NCBI GenBank assembly: GCA_964291465.2 | Contig: OZ219941.1 | Span: forward strand, 124,001-188,000 | Direction: 5' to 3' | DNA length: 64,000 nt | DNA from: JAGWBJ01 sp964291465 | Lineage (GTDB): Bacteria; Chloroflexota; Dehalococcoidia; Lucifugimonadales; JAGWBF01 | In this document: in pieces, positions 50,842 through 59,038 of the stretch | Layout of the letters: every line of letters starts with the position of its first letter | Numbering within the stretch: the stretch's first letter is position 1 | Program-made: the position numbers and the translations under genes | The notes under the pieces: model-generated | What the model saw: only the letters and a program-made list of their open reading frames with translations | Databases searched by the model: none | What the model was told of the DNA's origin: nothing

Positions 50842-50895
50842 CTTCTCGGGACGGTCGAAGGAGCCTGGATAGCGGAACGGGCCCTGGAGTCGAGA

Positions 50896-52443
50896 ATGAA
50901 GTACGACGTGATAGTGGTCGGAGGCGGGTCGGCGGGGTGCCCCCTGGCAGCCCGCCTCTCCGAGGACCCGGGACGCTCGGTGCTGCTGCTGGAGGCGGGC
51001 GCCGATTACCCCGACTTCGAGACGCTGCCCGACGACCTGAAGTACAGCTACAACCAGGCCACCTACGACCTGGCCGGCCGGAACATCTGGACCTTTCCGG
51101 GCCGGCACACCTCCCGGCAGACCAACGACGGGCCGGTGGTCCGGGGCAGGGTGATGGGAGGCGGGAGCGCGGTCAACGGGGCCACGTACGTCAGGGGGGC
51201 TCCCCAGGACTTCGACGGCTGGGCCGCCCGGGGCAACGACCGGTGGTCCTACCTGAACGTCCTGCCCTTCTTCCGCCGCATGGAGACGGACCGGGACGTG
51301 CAGGACGACTTCCACGGCACCGACGGCCCCCTGCCCATACGCCACTACAAGCGCGGTGAGATGCTCCCCTTCCAGGAGGCCTTCTACCAGTCGTGCCTGG
51401 ACGCCGGATACCCCGAGTCCCCGGACGTCAACCACCCCGAGGCCACGGGCATAAGCCCCACGGCCACCAACAACGTCGACGGCGTCCGGGTCAGCACGGC
51501 CATGGCGTACATCAACCCCAACCGCCACCGCATGAACCTCACCGTCAGGGGCAACGTGCTGGTGACGCGGGTCCTGTTCTCGGGGAAGAGGGCCGTCGCC
51601 GTCGAGGCCGAGAGCGGCGGGGAGAGGTACGTGGTGGAGGGCGGGGAGATCATCCTCAGCGCGGGGGCCATCAAGTCGGCGCACCTGCTGATGCTGTCGG
51701 GAGTCGGGCCGGCCGACCAGCTCCGAAGCTGCGGCGTCCCCCTGGTACAGGACCTGCCGGGGGTCGGCCAGAACCTGAAGGACCACCCCCAGGTGCCCGT
51801 GCAGCTCGCGGTGCGGGAGGGGTTCCCCATGGACCCGGACGCCCCGCGGCGTCAGGCCATCCTCAGGTTTACCGCGACGGGGTCGGCCGACGCCAACGAC
51901 CTGGCGACCCAGCCCACCTCCTTCGCCTTCAAGCTGGGGGGCTCGCCCAGGGTCCACGACGGCGTCCGCATCACGCCCACTCTGTACCTGGCCCAGGGCG
52001 CTGGGGAGCTGAGGCTGACGTCGGCGGACCCCCACGCCTACCCGTCCATCGACTACCATTACATGGAGAACGCCTGGGACCGCCGGCGCATGAGGGAGGT
52101 GGTGCGGACCACCGTCGGGCTGCTGGCCAACCCGGCCTACGACGGCATCGTGGCCGCCAGGGTCTCTCCCACCGATGAGGACCTGTCCACCGACGACGCC
52201 CTGCACCGCTGGATCATGGACGCCCTCGCGGTCTGCCAGACCCAGCACATGGCTGGCACGTGCAGGATGGGGCCGTCCTCGGACGCCATGGCCGTGGTGG
52301 ACCAGTACTGCCGGGTCCACGGGATCGAGGGGCTCAGGGTGGTGGATACGTCCATCATGCCCGACGTGGTCCGGGTGCCCACCAACTGCAGCGCCATCAT
52401 GATCGGCGAGCGGGCCTCGGAGCTGGTCCGGGAGACGATGTAG
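50896..52443 (+). CDS. GMC family FAD-dependent oxidoreductase
   Basis: A 515-residue glucose-methanol-choline oxidoreductase. The FAD dinucleotide motif VIVVGGGSAGCPLAARL and LLLEAG open the protein, the first GMC signature RGRVMGGGSAVNGATYVRGAPQDFDGW follows, the second is ILSAGAIKSAHLLMLSGVGP, and the catalytic His is in QTQHMAGTCRMG with a later Asn in PTNCSA. It oxidises an alcohol. A longer frame from 50521 would run through the intergenic repeat; ATG 50896 is the natural start. Confidence 0.9.
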   Translation: MKYDVIVVGGGSAGCPLAARLSEDPGRSVLLLEAGADYPDFETLPDDLKYSYNQATYDLAGRNIWTFPGRHTSRQTNDGPVVRGRVMGGGSAVNGATYVRGAPQDFDGWAARGNDRWSYLNVLPFFRRMETDRDVQDDFHGTDGPLPIRHYKRGEMLPFQEAFYQSCLDAGYPESPDVNHPEATGISPTATNNVDGVRVSTAMAYINPNRHRMNLTVRGNVLVTRVLFSGKRAVAVEAESGGERYVVEGGEIILSAGAIKSAHLLMLSGVGPADQLRSCGVPLVQDLPGVGQNLKDHPQVPVQLAVREGFPMDPDAPRRQAILRFTATGSADANDLATQPTSFAFKLGGSPRVHDGVRITPTLYLAQGAGELRLTSADPHAYPSIDYHYMENAWDRRRMREVVRTTVGLLANPAYDGIVAARVSPTDEDLSTDDALHRWIMDALAVCQTQHMAGTCRMGPSSDAMAVVDQYCRVHGIEGLRVVDTSIMPDVVRVPTNCSAIMIGERASELVRETM

Positions 52444-52528
52444 GGGAGCACCAGGGAGCGGCCAACCTGGCCTCTCGGTCCTCTGCAGGTACTACCGGCC
52501 CTACTGTATAGGCGGGCTGTCTACGAAA

Positions 52529-52804
52529 TCACGTTCCGGCAGCTCCTCGTCGGCGCGACCCGCTCATAACCTGCAAGTGCTCGCTCCAGTCGGGCTCCGT
52601 CTCCGGCCCCTCCAGTGTGGAGCACGACTCGAAGAACTCCTCGACGTCTTCCGGAGACTCGAACAGCCTGACACGCTGGCGTGTTTCGAGACGCTCACGG
52701 GCGGCTGCCCGAAGCCATGCACTCAGGGACATGCCCTCACGCCGTGCTTGCTGAACGAAGCGGTCGCGGTCGTCGTCGGGCATCACCAATTGCACTCTGG
52801 CCAT
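52529..52804 (-). CDS. Ribbon-helix-helix antitoxin-like protein
   Basis: A 91-residue protein with an N-terminal ribbon-helix-helix (VQLVMPDDDRDRFVQQARREGMSLSAWLRAAARERL) and an acidic C-terminal tail that in VapB-type antitoxins binds a PIN toxin. No intact toxin follows. Just past its TGA stop (52529-52531), the next-frame bases would read VTFVDS if one base were restored, resembling the start of a VapC toxin, but the frame stops at once. It looks like an orphan antitoxin. Confidence 0.7.
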   Translation of the reverse strand: MARVQLVMPDDDRDRFVQQARREGMSLSAWLRAAARERLETRQRVRLFESPEDVEEFFESCSTLEGPETEPDWSEHLQVMSGSRRRGAAGT

Positions 52805-52956
52805 ATCGCTCTCCCGTCGGGTCGAGACGAGTGGGTGACATCGTTACACGTGCGCCGGTTCAGGTCAAGCGCCGGTAGGGCAGTGACGCGTCCCGGTCCG
52901 CGCCGTCCCGGTCCGGCCGCCCTTAAACAACGGACGGGCGACCGGTCGCTAAGCTG

Positions 52957-55053
52957 TTACCGGTCCGTCCGGTACAGGTAGCGGATGTCCCACAGTCCGT
53001 ACAGGGTGGGCGTCACGTTGCCGAAGACGTTTCGCACCGCGGCCAGCCGCTCGGACAGGGTCGTGTAGACCACCGGCACGTTCTCCGCGGCCAGCTCCTG
53101 GGCCCGGTGGTAGTACTCCACCCGCTTGGCGTGGTCCAGCTCCTGGCTGGCCAGAACGTACAGCTCGTCGATTATGGCCTCCCACTTGGTGGCGGGGACC
53201 GGCTGGTTGGGGTACCACAGGTGCAGGCTCTCGCTGCTGTGCCAGAAGCTGATGCCGCTGTAGGGGTCCGAGCCTCCGGTGAAGCCGATGATCATGGCCT
53301 CCCAGTCGTATGAGCTGGTGAGCTGGGAGACGAGGTCGCTGAAGGGGATGATCCGGTAGTCGGCCCCGATGCCTATGGCCTGAAGACCCTCGCGGACTAT
53401 CTCGCCGACCGCCTGGCGCACGTTGTTGCCCTCGTTGGTCACCAAAGTGAACTCGATCTCGTTGCCGTCGGCGTCCTCCCGTATCCCGTCCCCGTCGGTG
53501 TCGAGCCAGCCCAGGCCGTCGAGGATCTCGTTGGCCCTGGCAAGGTCGTACTCGTACCTCCGGACGTTGGGGTTGTGGAAGTCCCCGGCGGCCGGGCTTA
53601 CGGAGGCCCACTGGGGGTAGCCCTGCCCGTGCTGGACCTCGTCGATGATCCTGTCCTTGTCGATGCTGTGGGCAACGGCCCGGCGGAACCCGGTGGTCCG
53701 GAACCACTTCAGCATCTCCGGCGCCACGTAGCGCTCGCCGGTGTCGGCGTTCGTGCCGGGGTTCATGTTGAACCCCACGAACGTCGTGCCGAAGGCCGGG
53801 CCCCGCCTGTATATCGTGAAGTTCCCCTCGGCCTGCAGCGGCTCCAGCATTGCCAGCTCCTCGCCCAGCACGCCGTGGGAGTCCGACTCGCCCGCCAGGA
53901 ACCTGGCAAGCTCGGCATCCAGGTCCGGGACTATGACGCGGACGATCTCGTCCAGGTAGGGCAGCGCGTTGCCCGAGGCGTCCTTCAGCCAGTAGTCCGG
54001 GTTGCGCTGCAAGACGACAGTCTCACCCGGGACGTAGCTCCCGATGGTGAAGGGGCCGGTGCCTATGATCTCCGCCGGGTCCGTGGAGATGTCCCACGTG
54101 GAGACGAAGGTGCCGTCGTCCACGTGCCTCTCCAGGATGTGCCTGGGGTATATGGCGGTGCCCATGGAGCGGAGGAAGGGCGCGAAGGGCACTGGGAGGA
54201 CGCACTCGACGGTGTAGTCGTCCAGCGCGCGGACCGTCATGGGGGCCTCTTGCCACCGGCCGCTGGCCTCGTCCAGGGACCGGAACTGGAACGCCGCACG
54301 GCTGCTGGCGGGTATGTCGTCGTTGTAGATGATGCGGTTGAAGGTGAAGTCCACGTCGTGGGCGGTGAAGGGCTGTCCGTCGTGCCACCTCACGTCCCTG
54401 CGCAGGTGGAAGGTCCACGTGAGGCCGTCTTCGGAACGCTCCCAGGACTCGGCCAGGGACGGCTCCACCTGATCGGTGAGCCAGGAGGTCTCGGTCAGGC
54501 CGTCGAAGAGGTACCCCAGGACCCCTGAGGAAGAGGCGTCGTTGGAGATGGCCAGGTTGAAGGTGAGGGGCTCGGAGATGGTGGCGAAGGTGAGGGCGCC
54601 GCCCCTCTCTCCGATGGAATACTGGAACTCCTCGGCGTTCTGCTTGAGCTGCGCGACGATGGTCGACGTGGGCGGAAGGGTGGGCCGGGGAGGGGGTGTG
54701 GGCTGAGGGGTGGGTCCGGGCGTCGGCGCAACGGTGGGCGCCGGCCGTGGTGTGGCCGTGGGCCTGGGAGCTGCCGTGGGCTGGGGTGCGGCCGTAGGCC
54801 GGGGCGTGGGCACGACGGTGGGAGCGGGCGCAGCCGTGGCCGTGGGCTCGGGTGTGGGCGCCACCGTAGGCGCCGGTGGAGCAGTGGGTGTCGGCTCGGG
54901 AGTGGGGGCGACGGTGGGCGCGGGCGCAACGGTGGCCGTGGGCTCGTCGCCGCCGTTACAGGCGGCCAGTATGACCACGAACGAGACCAGGAGAAGCAGG
55001 ACGGGGGACCACCGGAAGGTGACCATGCGCGCTGCCTCATGCAGCCTTGACAT
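52957..55053 (-). CDS. Family-5 ABC transporter substrate-binding lipoprotein
   Basis: A 698-residue periplasm-/surface-exposed binding protein of the peptide/nickel/opine type (SBP_bac_5). A signal peptide ends with lipobox LAAC, then a Pro/Thr/Ala spacer of about 100 residues with repeated APTVAPTPEP-like units precedes the binding domain, which opens near EEFQYSIGERGGALTFATI and includes DGLTWTFHLRRDVRWHDGQPFTAHDV. ATG 55053 has GGAGG seven bases upstream. No permease or ATPase genes are adjacent. The long spacer is typical of Chloroflexota lipoproteins. Confidence 0.9.
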   Translation of the reverse strand: MSRLHEAARMVTFRWSPVLLLLVSFVVILAACNGGDEPTATVAPAPTVAPTPEPTPTAPPAPTVAPTPEPTATAAPAPTVVPTPRPTAAPQPTAAPRPTATPRPAPTVAPTPGPTPQPTPPPRPTLPPTSTIVAQLKQNAEEFQYSIGERGGALTFATISEPLTFNLAISNDASSSGVLGYLFDGLTETSWLTDQVEPSLAESWERSEDGLTWTFHLRRDVRWHDGQPFTAHDVDFTFNRIIYNDDIPASSRAAFQFRSLDEASGRWQEAPMTVRALDDYTVECVLPVPFAPFLRSMGTAIYPRHILERHVDDGTFVSTWDISTDPAEIIGTGPFTIGSYVPGETVVLQRNPDYWLKDASGNALPYLDEIVRVIVPDLDAELARFLAGESDSHGVLGEELAMLEPLQAEGNFTIYRRGPAFGTTFVGFNMNPGTNADTGERYVAPEMLKWFRTTGFRRAVAHSIDKDRIIDEVQHGQGYPQWASVSPAAGDFHNPNVRRYEYDLARANEILDGLGWLDTDGDGIREDADGNEIEFTLVTNEGNNVRQAVGEIVREGLQAIGIGADYRIIPFSDLVSQLTSSYDWEAMIIGFTGGSDPYSGISFWHSSESLHLWYPNQPVPATKWEAIIDELYVLASQELDHAKRVEYYHRAQELAAENVPVVYTTLSERLAAVRNVFGNVTPTLYGLWDIRYLYRTDR

Positions 55054-55098
55054 AAACGAGCCTCCGAAAGTTGCTATGAGAAGAGCCGGTGGAAACGT

Positions 55099-56496
55099 TC
55101 AGGGCCGGTCGCGGAGCTCCTGCAGGCCGGTATCCGCTTGGCGGCGCAGCCTGTTGGCGTTCAGCCGTTCCTGGTCCACGGCCTTGAAAGCATCTACTGT
55201 GAAGGGCCGCCAGGAGTTCCGGAGAGCGCGTATGGCCCCCTCCTCCCTTGCGGCCGCCTCGACCAGCAGGTTGTACATGGGCAGCAGGTAGCTTGACTGG
55301 GGAAGCCCCCGGACCTTGCGGCCCAGCTCGCCCATGCGCAGGTTGAACCGGTCCAGCGACTGGAGCACCTCGGTCCGGTCACACCCGCCGTCGGTCTTGC
55401 GCCAGTCGTTGTAGCGTTGGTGGAAGGCGTCCCACCCCGCCAGGAGGTCCTTGTAGCCGGCGTCGAACTCCTTGACCTCGGCCAGCTTCTCCTGGGGGTC
55501 GTCATCGACGAGGGCCTTGGTCATCCGCCTGGTGTCTCTCAGGATGTCTTCGCTTTCCTCTATGGTGGCGTCCATCAGGTCCAGGGGCGGATCCGCAGGG
55601 CCCGGCGGGGGCAGGGGGGCTCCGGCCTCGGGGCCCGCGGGCAGGTCCTGGGCCAGCAGCACGTCGTTCACGGTGAACAGGGCGTCGAGCTCGGCCTCGG
55701 CCGCCTTTTCCAGCGCCCTGGCCATGTCCTCGGCGGCGTCCGCCAAGGGCAGCTCGCCCGCGGCGTCGACAATGCCTTCGAACCGTGAGATGAGCTGCTC
55801 CAGCCGGTCGATGACCGCAGCCGTGTCCATGCGGCGGGCGTCCTTTTGGAGCTCGGCGTAGTCGTCGTGGAGCTTGTTCCAGTCGTTCCTGAGGGCGCCC
55901 AGGGCGTCGGAGAACTCCCTCAGCGCCTCCCTCTCCTCGGGGTCGCCGGCCTTCTCCAGCTCCTCCTCCAGCTCCAGTATCATGTCTTCCACGTTCCTCT
56001 GGGCCCGGGCGGCGTCGGAGCGCCGCTGCTCCACCAGCTCGAAGAGGGAAAGGTTGTCGGGCTGCCAGCGGTCCCGGAGCTGGCGGAAGGCCGCCTCTTC
56101 CCCCTCGGCGGCGGTGATGAGAATGTCGGCAAGCTCCCGGGTGACGGTGGTCCTGGGAAGGTCCCCGGCCTGTCCGGTCACGCCGGCGAAGCCCACGGCG
56201 AACTCCTGCAGGGCCTCGTGGACCGAGCTTCTATGGCAAGAGGTCAGCCCGGCCCGCCAGCCGTCGAGCTCCTGCTGGAAGGCGTCCCACTCCTCGTCGA
56301 CGGCCCGGAGCTTACTGGCGAAGTCGTCCACGGCCATGCGTTCGCCGGGGGACAGGGGCTCGGCGCCCTGGCCGGAGGGCGACTCCGTGGGCAACGTCGC
56401 GGGTTGGTCGTCGCCGGGTCCGTCGCAGGCGACCAGCGAGGCCAGCAGCAGCGACGCCAAGAGCAGCAAAATAAGGGAGCCAAATCGTACCTTCAT
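55099..56496 (-). CDS. Lipoprotein with three internal repeats
   Basis: A 465-residue protein with a signal peptide and lipobox (SLVAC). The helical body consists of three related units of roughly 110-150 residues, opening at Trp70, Trp206 and Trp355. Units 1 and 3 share WDAF, a later Cys-x-Arg and a closing LP; unit 2 keeps the Trp, the hydrophobic spacing and ELP but lacks the Cys. I do not recognise a named family. It sits next to an envelope DUF4350 protein and an SppA-like peptidase. Confidence 0.75.
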   Translation of the reverse strand: MKVRFGSLILLLLASLLLASLVACDGPGDDQPATLPTESPSGQGAEPLSPGERMAVDDFASKLRAVDEEWDAFQQELDGWRAGLTSCHRSSVHEALQEFAVGFAGVTGQAGDLPRTTVTRELADILITAAEGEEAAFRQLRDRWQPDNLSLFELVEQRRSDAARAQRNVEDMILELEEELEKAGDPEEREALREFSDALGALRNDWNKLHDDYAELQKDARRMDTAAVIDRLEQLISRFEGIVDAAGELPLADAAEDMARALEKAAEAELDALFTVNDVLLAQDLPAGPEAGAPLPPPGPADPPLDLMDATIEESEDILRDTRRMTKALVDDDPQEKLAEVKEFDAGYKDLLAGWDAFHQRYNDWRKTDGGCDRTEVLQSLDRFNLRMGELGRKVRGLPQSSYLLPMYNLLVEAAAREEGAIRALRNSWRPFTVDAFKAVDQERLNANRLRRQADTGLQELRDRP

Positions 56497-56499
56497 GAG

Positions 56500-57807
56500 C
56501 TACTTGCTCACCCCCACGAAGTCACTTACCAGGTCGCCTCTGAACTCGCCAACGAGCAAACGGGCCACCGCGCCGGCCAGGGTCTCCGGCGTGTCCGCCA
56601 GGACCACCAGGACGTGCCGGTCCTGGTTCTGGTCCAGCACGGTGACGGACGTCCCCTCCGGGTCCAGGTCCGGAGCGAAAGGAGTGCCAAGGGTGTCGTC
56701 GATGCGTACTCCGGCGGCCTGGAGGTACCGGCTCATGGGTAGGGCGTCGTCGTACAGTCCCAGGAACACTGTGTCGCGGCTCAGGTCCTCGACCCCGCGA
56801 ATCCGTGCGGACATCCCGTAGGCGGCCAGGCCGTTCTTCATCTCGACGCCTATGTCCCAGAGGGACGGCTGCCCCAGCAGGATGTCCACGCCCGCCTCGG
56901 GACCGGCCTCGTAGAAGTGTGGGAAGTCGGCCAGCTCGTACTCCCGCTCGCTGGAGGTGAGATAGTCGGCGATGTTGGACACCAGCCTGTCGTTGTCCAG
57001 CAGGGAGTTGTGGGGAGGTATCAGGAAGGTGAGGTCGGCGATGGCCAGCACGTTGCGGCGGTCTCCCCAGGCGATGGGGTGGAGGCCCTCGGTGGTGTCC
57101 AGCAGCGAGGACCTGGTGTTGGAGTCGGGAAACGCCAGGCCGGGGCCCGACGACCGGATGGACCCGGCGGCGTACAGGGTTATGGCGTCCACGCCGGCGG
57201 TGAGCTCGTGGGGCTGGAACTCCCTGATGATGATGTTCTGGAAGTTCAGGTCGTACTCCTCCATGTTGTAGAGGTAGTCCGGCTGGAAGCTCAGCCCGAA
57301 CCTCTCGGCCAGGGTGTTGATGTGCTCGTGGCGAGTCGGGTCGGAGACCAGCAGCAGCTTCCCGCCCTTCCGCACGAACCGCTCCACAAGGGCCGCCTCC
57401 GCGTCGGAGTACGGGGCCTGGGGAACTATGACCGCCAGGCTGTCGGCCCGCCGCAGCCTCTCCTCCATCTGGAGCAGCCGGCCGCTCTGCTCGAGGTAGT
57501 CGAATGCGCCGATGAACTCCACGTCGTATCCCCGGTTGGCCACCCGGGTGCTGAGGGTGACGAGCTCGTTTTCCGAGAAGGCGTTCCGGTGCAGGGCGTC
57601 CACCAGCAGGAGGCCCCTCCTGACTTGGGCCGCGGGCGAGTCTACGAACCCGCCCGAGGGGACGCTGGGCGAGGTTATCTGCTGATAGGGAATCTCCACC
57701 GGGGCCGGCTGGTCGTAGCCTACCCGGTAGAAGAGGAAGTACACGACCACAAAGGCCGCGGCGGCAAACAGGGGCAGAAGCGCCAGTATTCCCAGCTTAC
57801 GGGCCAT
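56500..57807 (-). CDS. DUF4350/GldG-like membrane-anchored protein
   Basis: A 435-residue protein with one N-terminal transmembrane segment (LALLPLFAAAAFVVVYFLFYRV) and a large outside domain. NRGYDVEFIG, SLAVIVPQAPYSDAEAALVERFVRKGGKLLLVSDP and the adjoining ALHRNAFSENELVTL resemble DUF4350 and the GldG-type ABC-associated domain. Enzymatic function is unknown. It overlaps the SppA-like gene by 11 bases and ends three bases before the lipoprotein gene, suggesting an envelope operon. Confidence 0.7.
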   Translation of the reverse strand: MARKLGILALLPLFAAAAFVVVYFLFYRVGYDQPAPVEIPYQQITSPSVPSGGFVDSPAAQVRRGLLLVDALHRNAFSENELVTLSTRVANRGYDVEFIGAFDYLEQSGRLLQMEERLRRADSLAVIVPQAPYSDAEAALVERFVRKGGKLLLVSDPTRHEHINTLAERFGLSFQPDYLYNMEEYDLNFQNIIIREFQPHELTAGVDAITLYAAGSIRSSGPGLAFPDSNTRSSLLDTTEGLHPIAWGDRRNVLAIADLTFLIPPHNSLLDNDRLVSNIADYLTSSEREYELADFPHFYEAGPEAGVDILLGQPSLWDIGVEMKNGLAAYGMSARIRGVEDLSRDTVFLGLYDDALPMSRYLQAAGVRIDDTLGTPFAPDLDPEGTSVTVLDQNQDRHVLVVLADTPETLAGAVARLLVGEFRGDLVSDFVGVSK

Positions 57808-58843
57808 GTCCCACGTACAGGTAGTAGGCGTTGGGGTGCCCTATCTCCATGGGGAGGTCCGGGATGGGGTCTTCCTGGCCCACGGCCAGCGTGCCGTAGA
57901 GCATCAGCCTGCGCATGGTCTCGAGCGGCGGCATGCCGCCGTTGGGCTCGGCTCCGGGTCCCTGCAGGCTGCCGTCCGCGCCGGGGTAGTCCGTCGCCAG
58001 CAGACCAAGGGCGCCGGCCAGGCCGGAGTCTCCACCGGCCTCCAGGGGCTCGAGGACGCGGCGCAGGTTTTCGAAGAATTCCCGCTGCACCTCCAGGTTC
58101 ACGTCCACAAGGTCGTAGCGGGAGATTCCGGCCAGCTCCCCGGCCTTTTCGATGGCATGACTGTCGGTGCCGATCTCGTCGGCCAGGCCCAGGGTCACGG
58201 ACTCCGTCCCGAAGTAAACGCGCCCCTGGACCAGCTCGTCCCGCGACATATTGAGCCTGTCGCCCCGTTCGCTGACGACTATCTGGGCGAACCTTCCCTT
58301 CAGGCGGTCCGTGGCGGCGATCCACTCTCTCCTCGGGCCCCCGTCCAGCTTGTGGGGCCCGCTGAACACCACGGACTCGGCGGGAATGGACGGGATGAAG
58401 GGACCGATGCGGGAGACCACGCCCACGTTGCCCGTGAGTGACGACGGCTGGGTGTACAGGTATGAAGCGCCCATGGCCATCAGGTAACCGCCGCTGGCCA
58501 CCAGGTCGTTCATGACCACCACGACGGGCTTCTTCTCCCGGAGCTCGCGGGTCTCCAGGTACAGGCGTTCGCTGGCGGTTGCGGTGCCGCCCGGGCTGTT
58601 GAGCTTGATTACGACGGCCTTGATGGAGTCTTCCCGGAGGGCGTAGTGGAGATACTCGGTGATGCCGTAGGCCGACAGCTCGTTGATGACGGTGTAGGGT
58701 ACGTGGATCACGCCGATCTTGGGTTTGCCGGGGAAAGCGTAGACGAATATCAGCACGCCCGCCGCTATGCCGAGGCCGGCCACGGCGGGCACGACGACGT
58801 ACCACGCGGTGAACACCCTGCTCAGGGCGGCTAAGAGACCCAT
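57797..58843 (-). CDS. SppA-like signal peptide peptidase (S49)
   Basis: A 348-residue membrane protease with an N-terminal transmembrane helix. Catalytic Ser117 lies in NDLVASGGYLMAMGA and the probable catalytic Lys165 in SGPHKLDGG, the Ser/Lys dyad of the SppA family; VIKLNSPGGT is the preceding conserved loop. It would cut cleaved signal peptides or membrane proteins. It heads the three-gene envelope set (SppA, DUF4350-like, lipoprotein). Confidence 0.85.
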   Translation of the reverse strand: MGLLAALSRVFTAWYVVVPAVAGLGIAAGVLIFVYAFPGKPKIGVIHVPYTVINELSAYGITEYLHYALREDSIKAVVIKLNSPGGTATASERLYLETRELREKKPVVVVMNDLVASGGYLMAMGASYLYTQPSSLTGNVGVVSRIGPFIPSIPAESVVFSGPHKLDGGPRREWIAATDRLKGRFAQIVVSERGDRLNMSRDELVQGRVYFGTESVTLGLADEIGTDSHAIEKAGELAGISRYDLVDVNLEVQREFFENLRRVLEPLEAGGDSGLAGALGLLATDYPGADGSLQGPGAEPNGGMPPLETMRRLMLYGTLAVGQEDPIPDLPMEIGHPNAYYLYVGHGP

Positions 58844-58983
58844 TGGCTACACCGCCGGCGCCGGGGGCCGGGTCCTGGACCGTTGCTTCTCAATGGCTCT
58901 CCTCGGAGACCCGGTTGGCGGGCGGGAGTCCATGCCACATGGGGGCAGGTGGCTTCGGCAGCCAATTGTACTTGAATGTTCCT

Positions 58984-59013
58984 TATGTTAGCAACCGATA
59001 TGTTAGCAACCGA
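58984..59013. repeat. 15-bp perfect tandem duplication
   Basis: Two identical copies of TATGTTAGCAACCGA follow one another in the gap between the SppA-like gene and the next binding-protein gene. Confidence 0.8.
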
Positions 59014-59038
59014 TGGGTCCCGGGGACCGGCGCGGCGT

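Noticed and set aside
50521..50895. Longer N-terminus for the GMC oxidoreductase
   Set aside because: The extension runs through an intergenic hairpin repeat and overlaps the divergent hydrolase start; the FAD motif starts right after ATG 50896.
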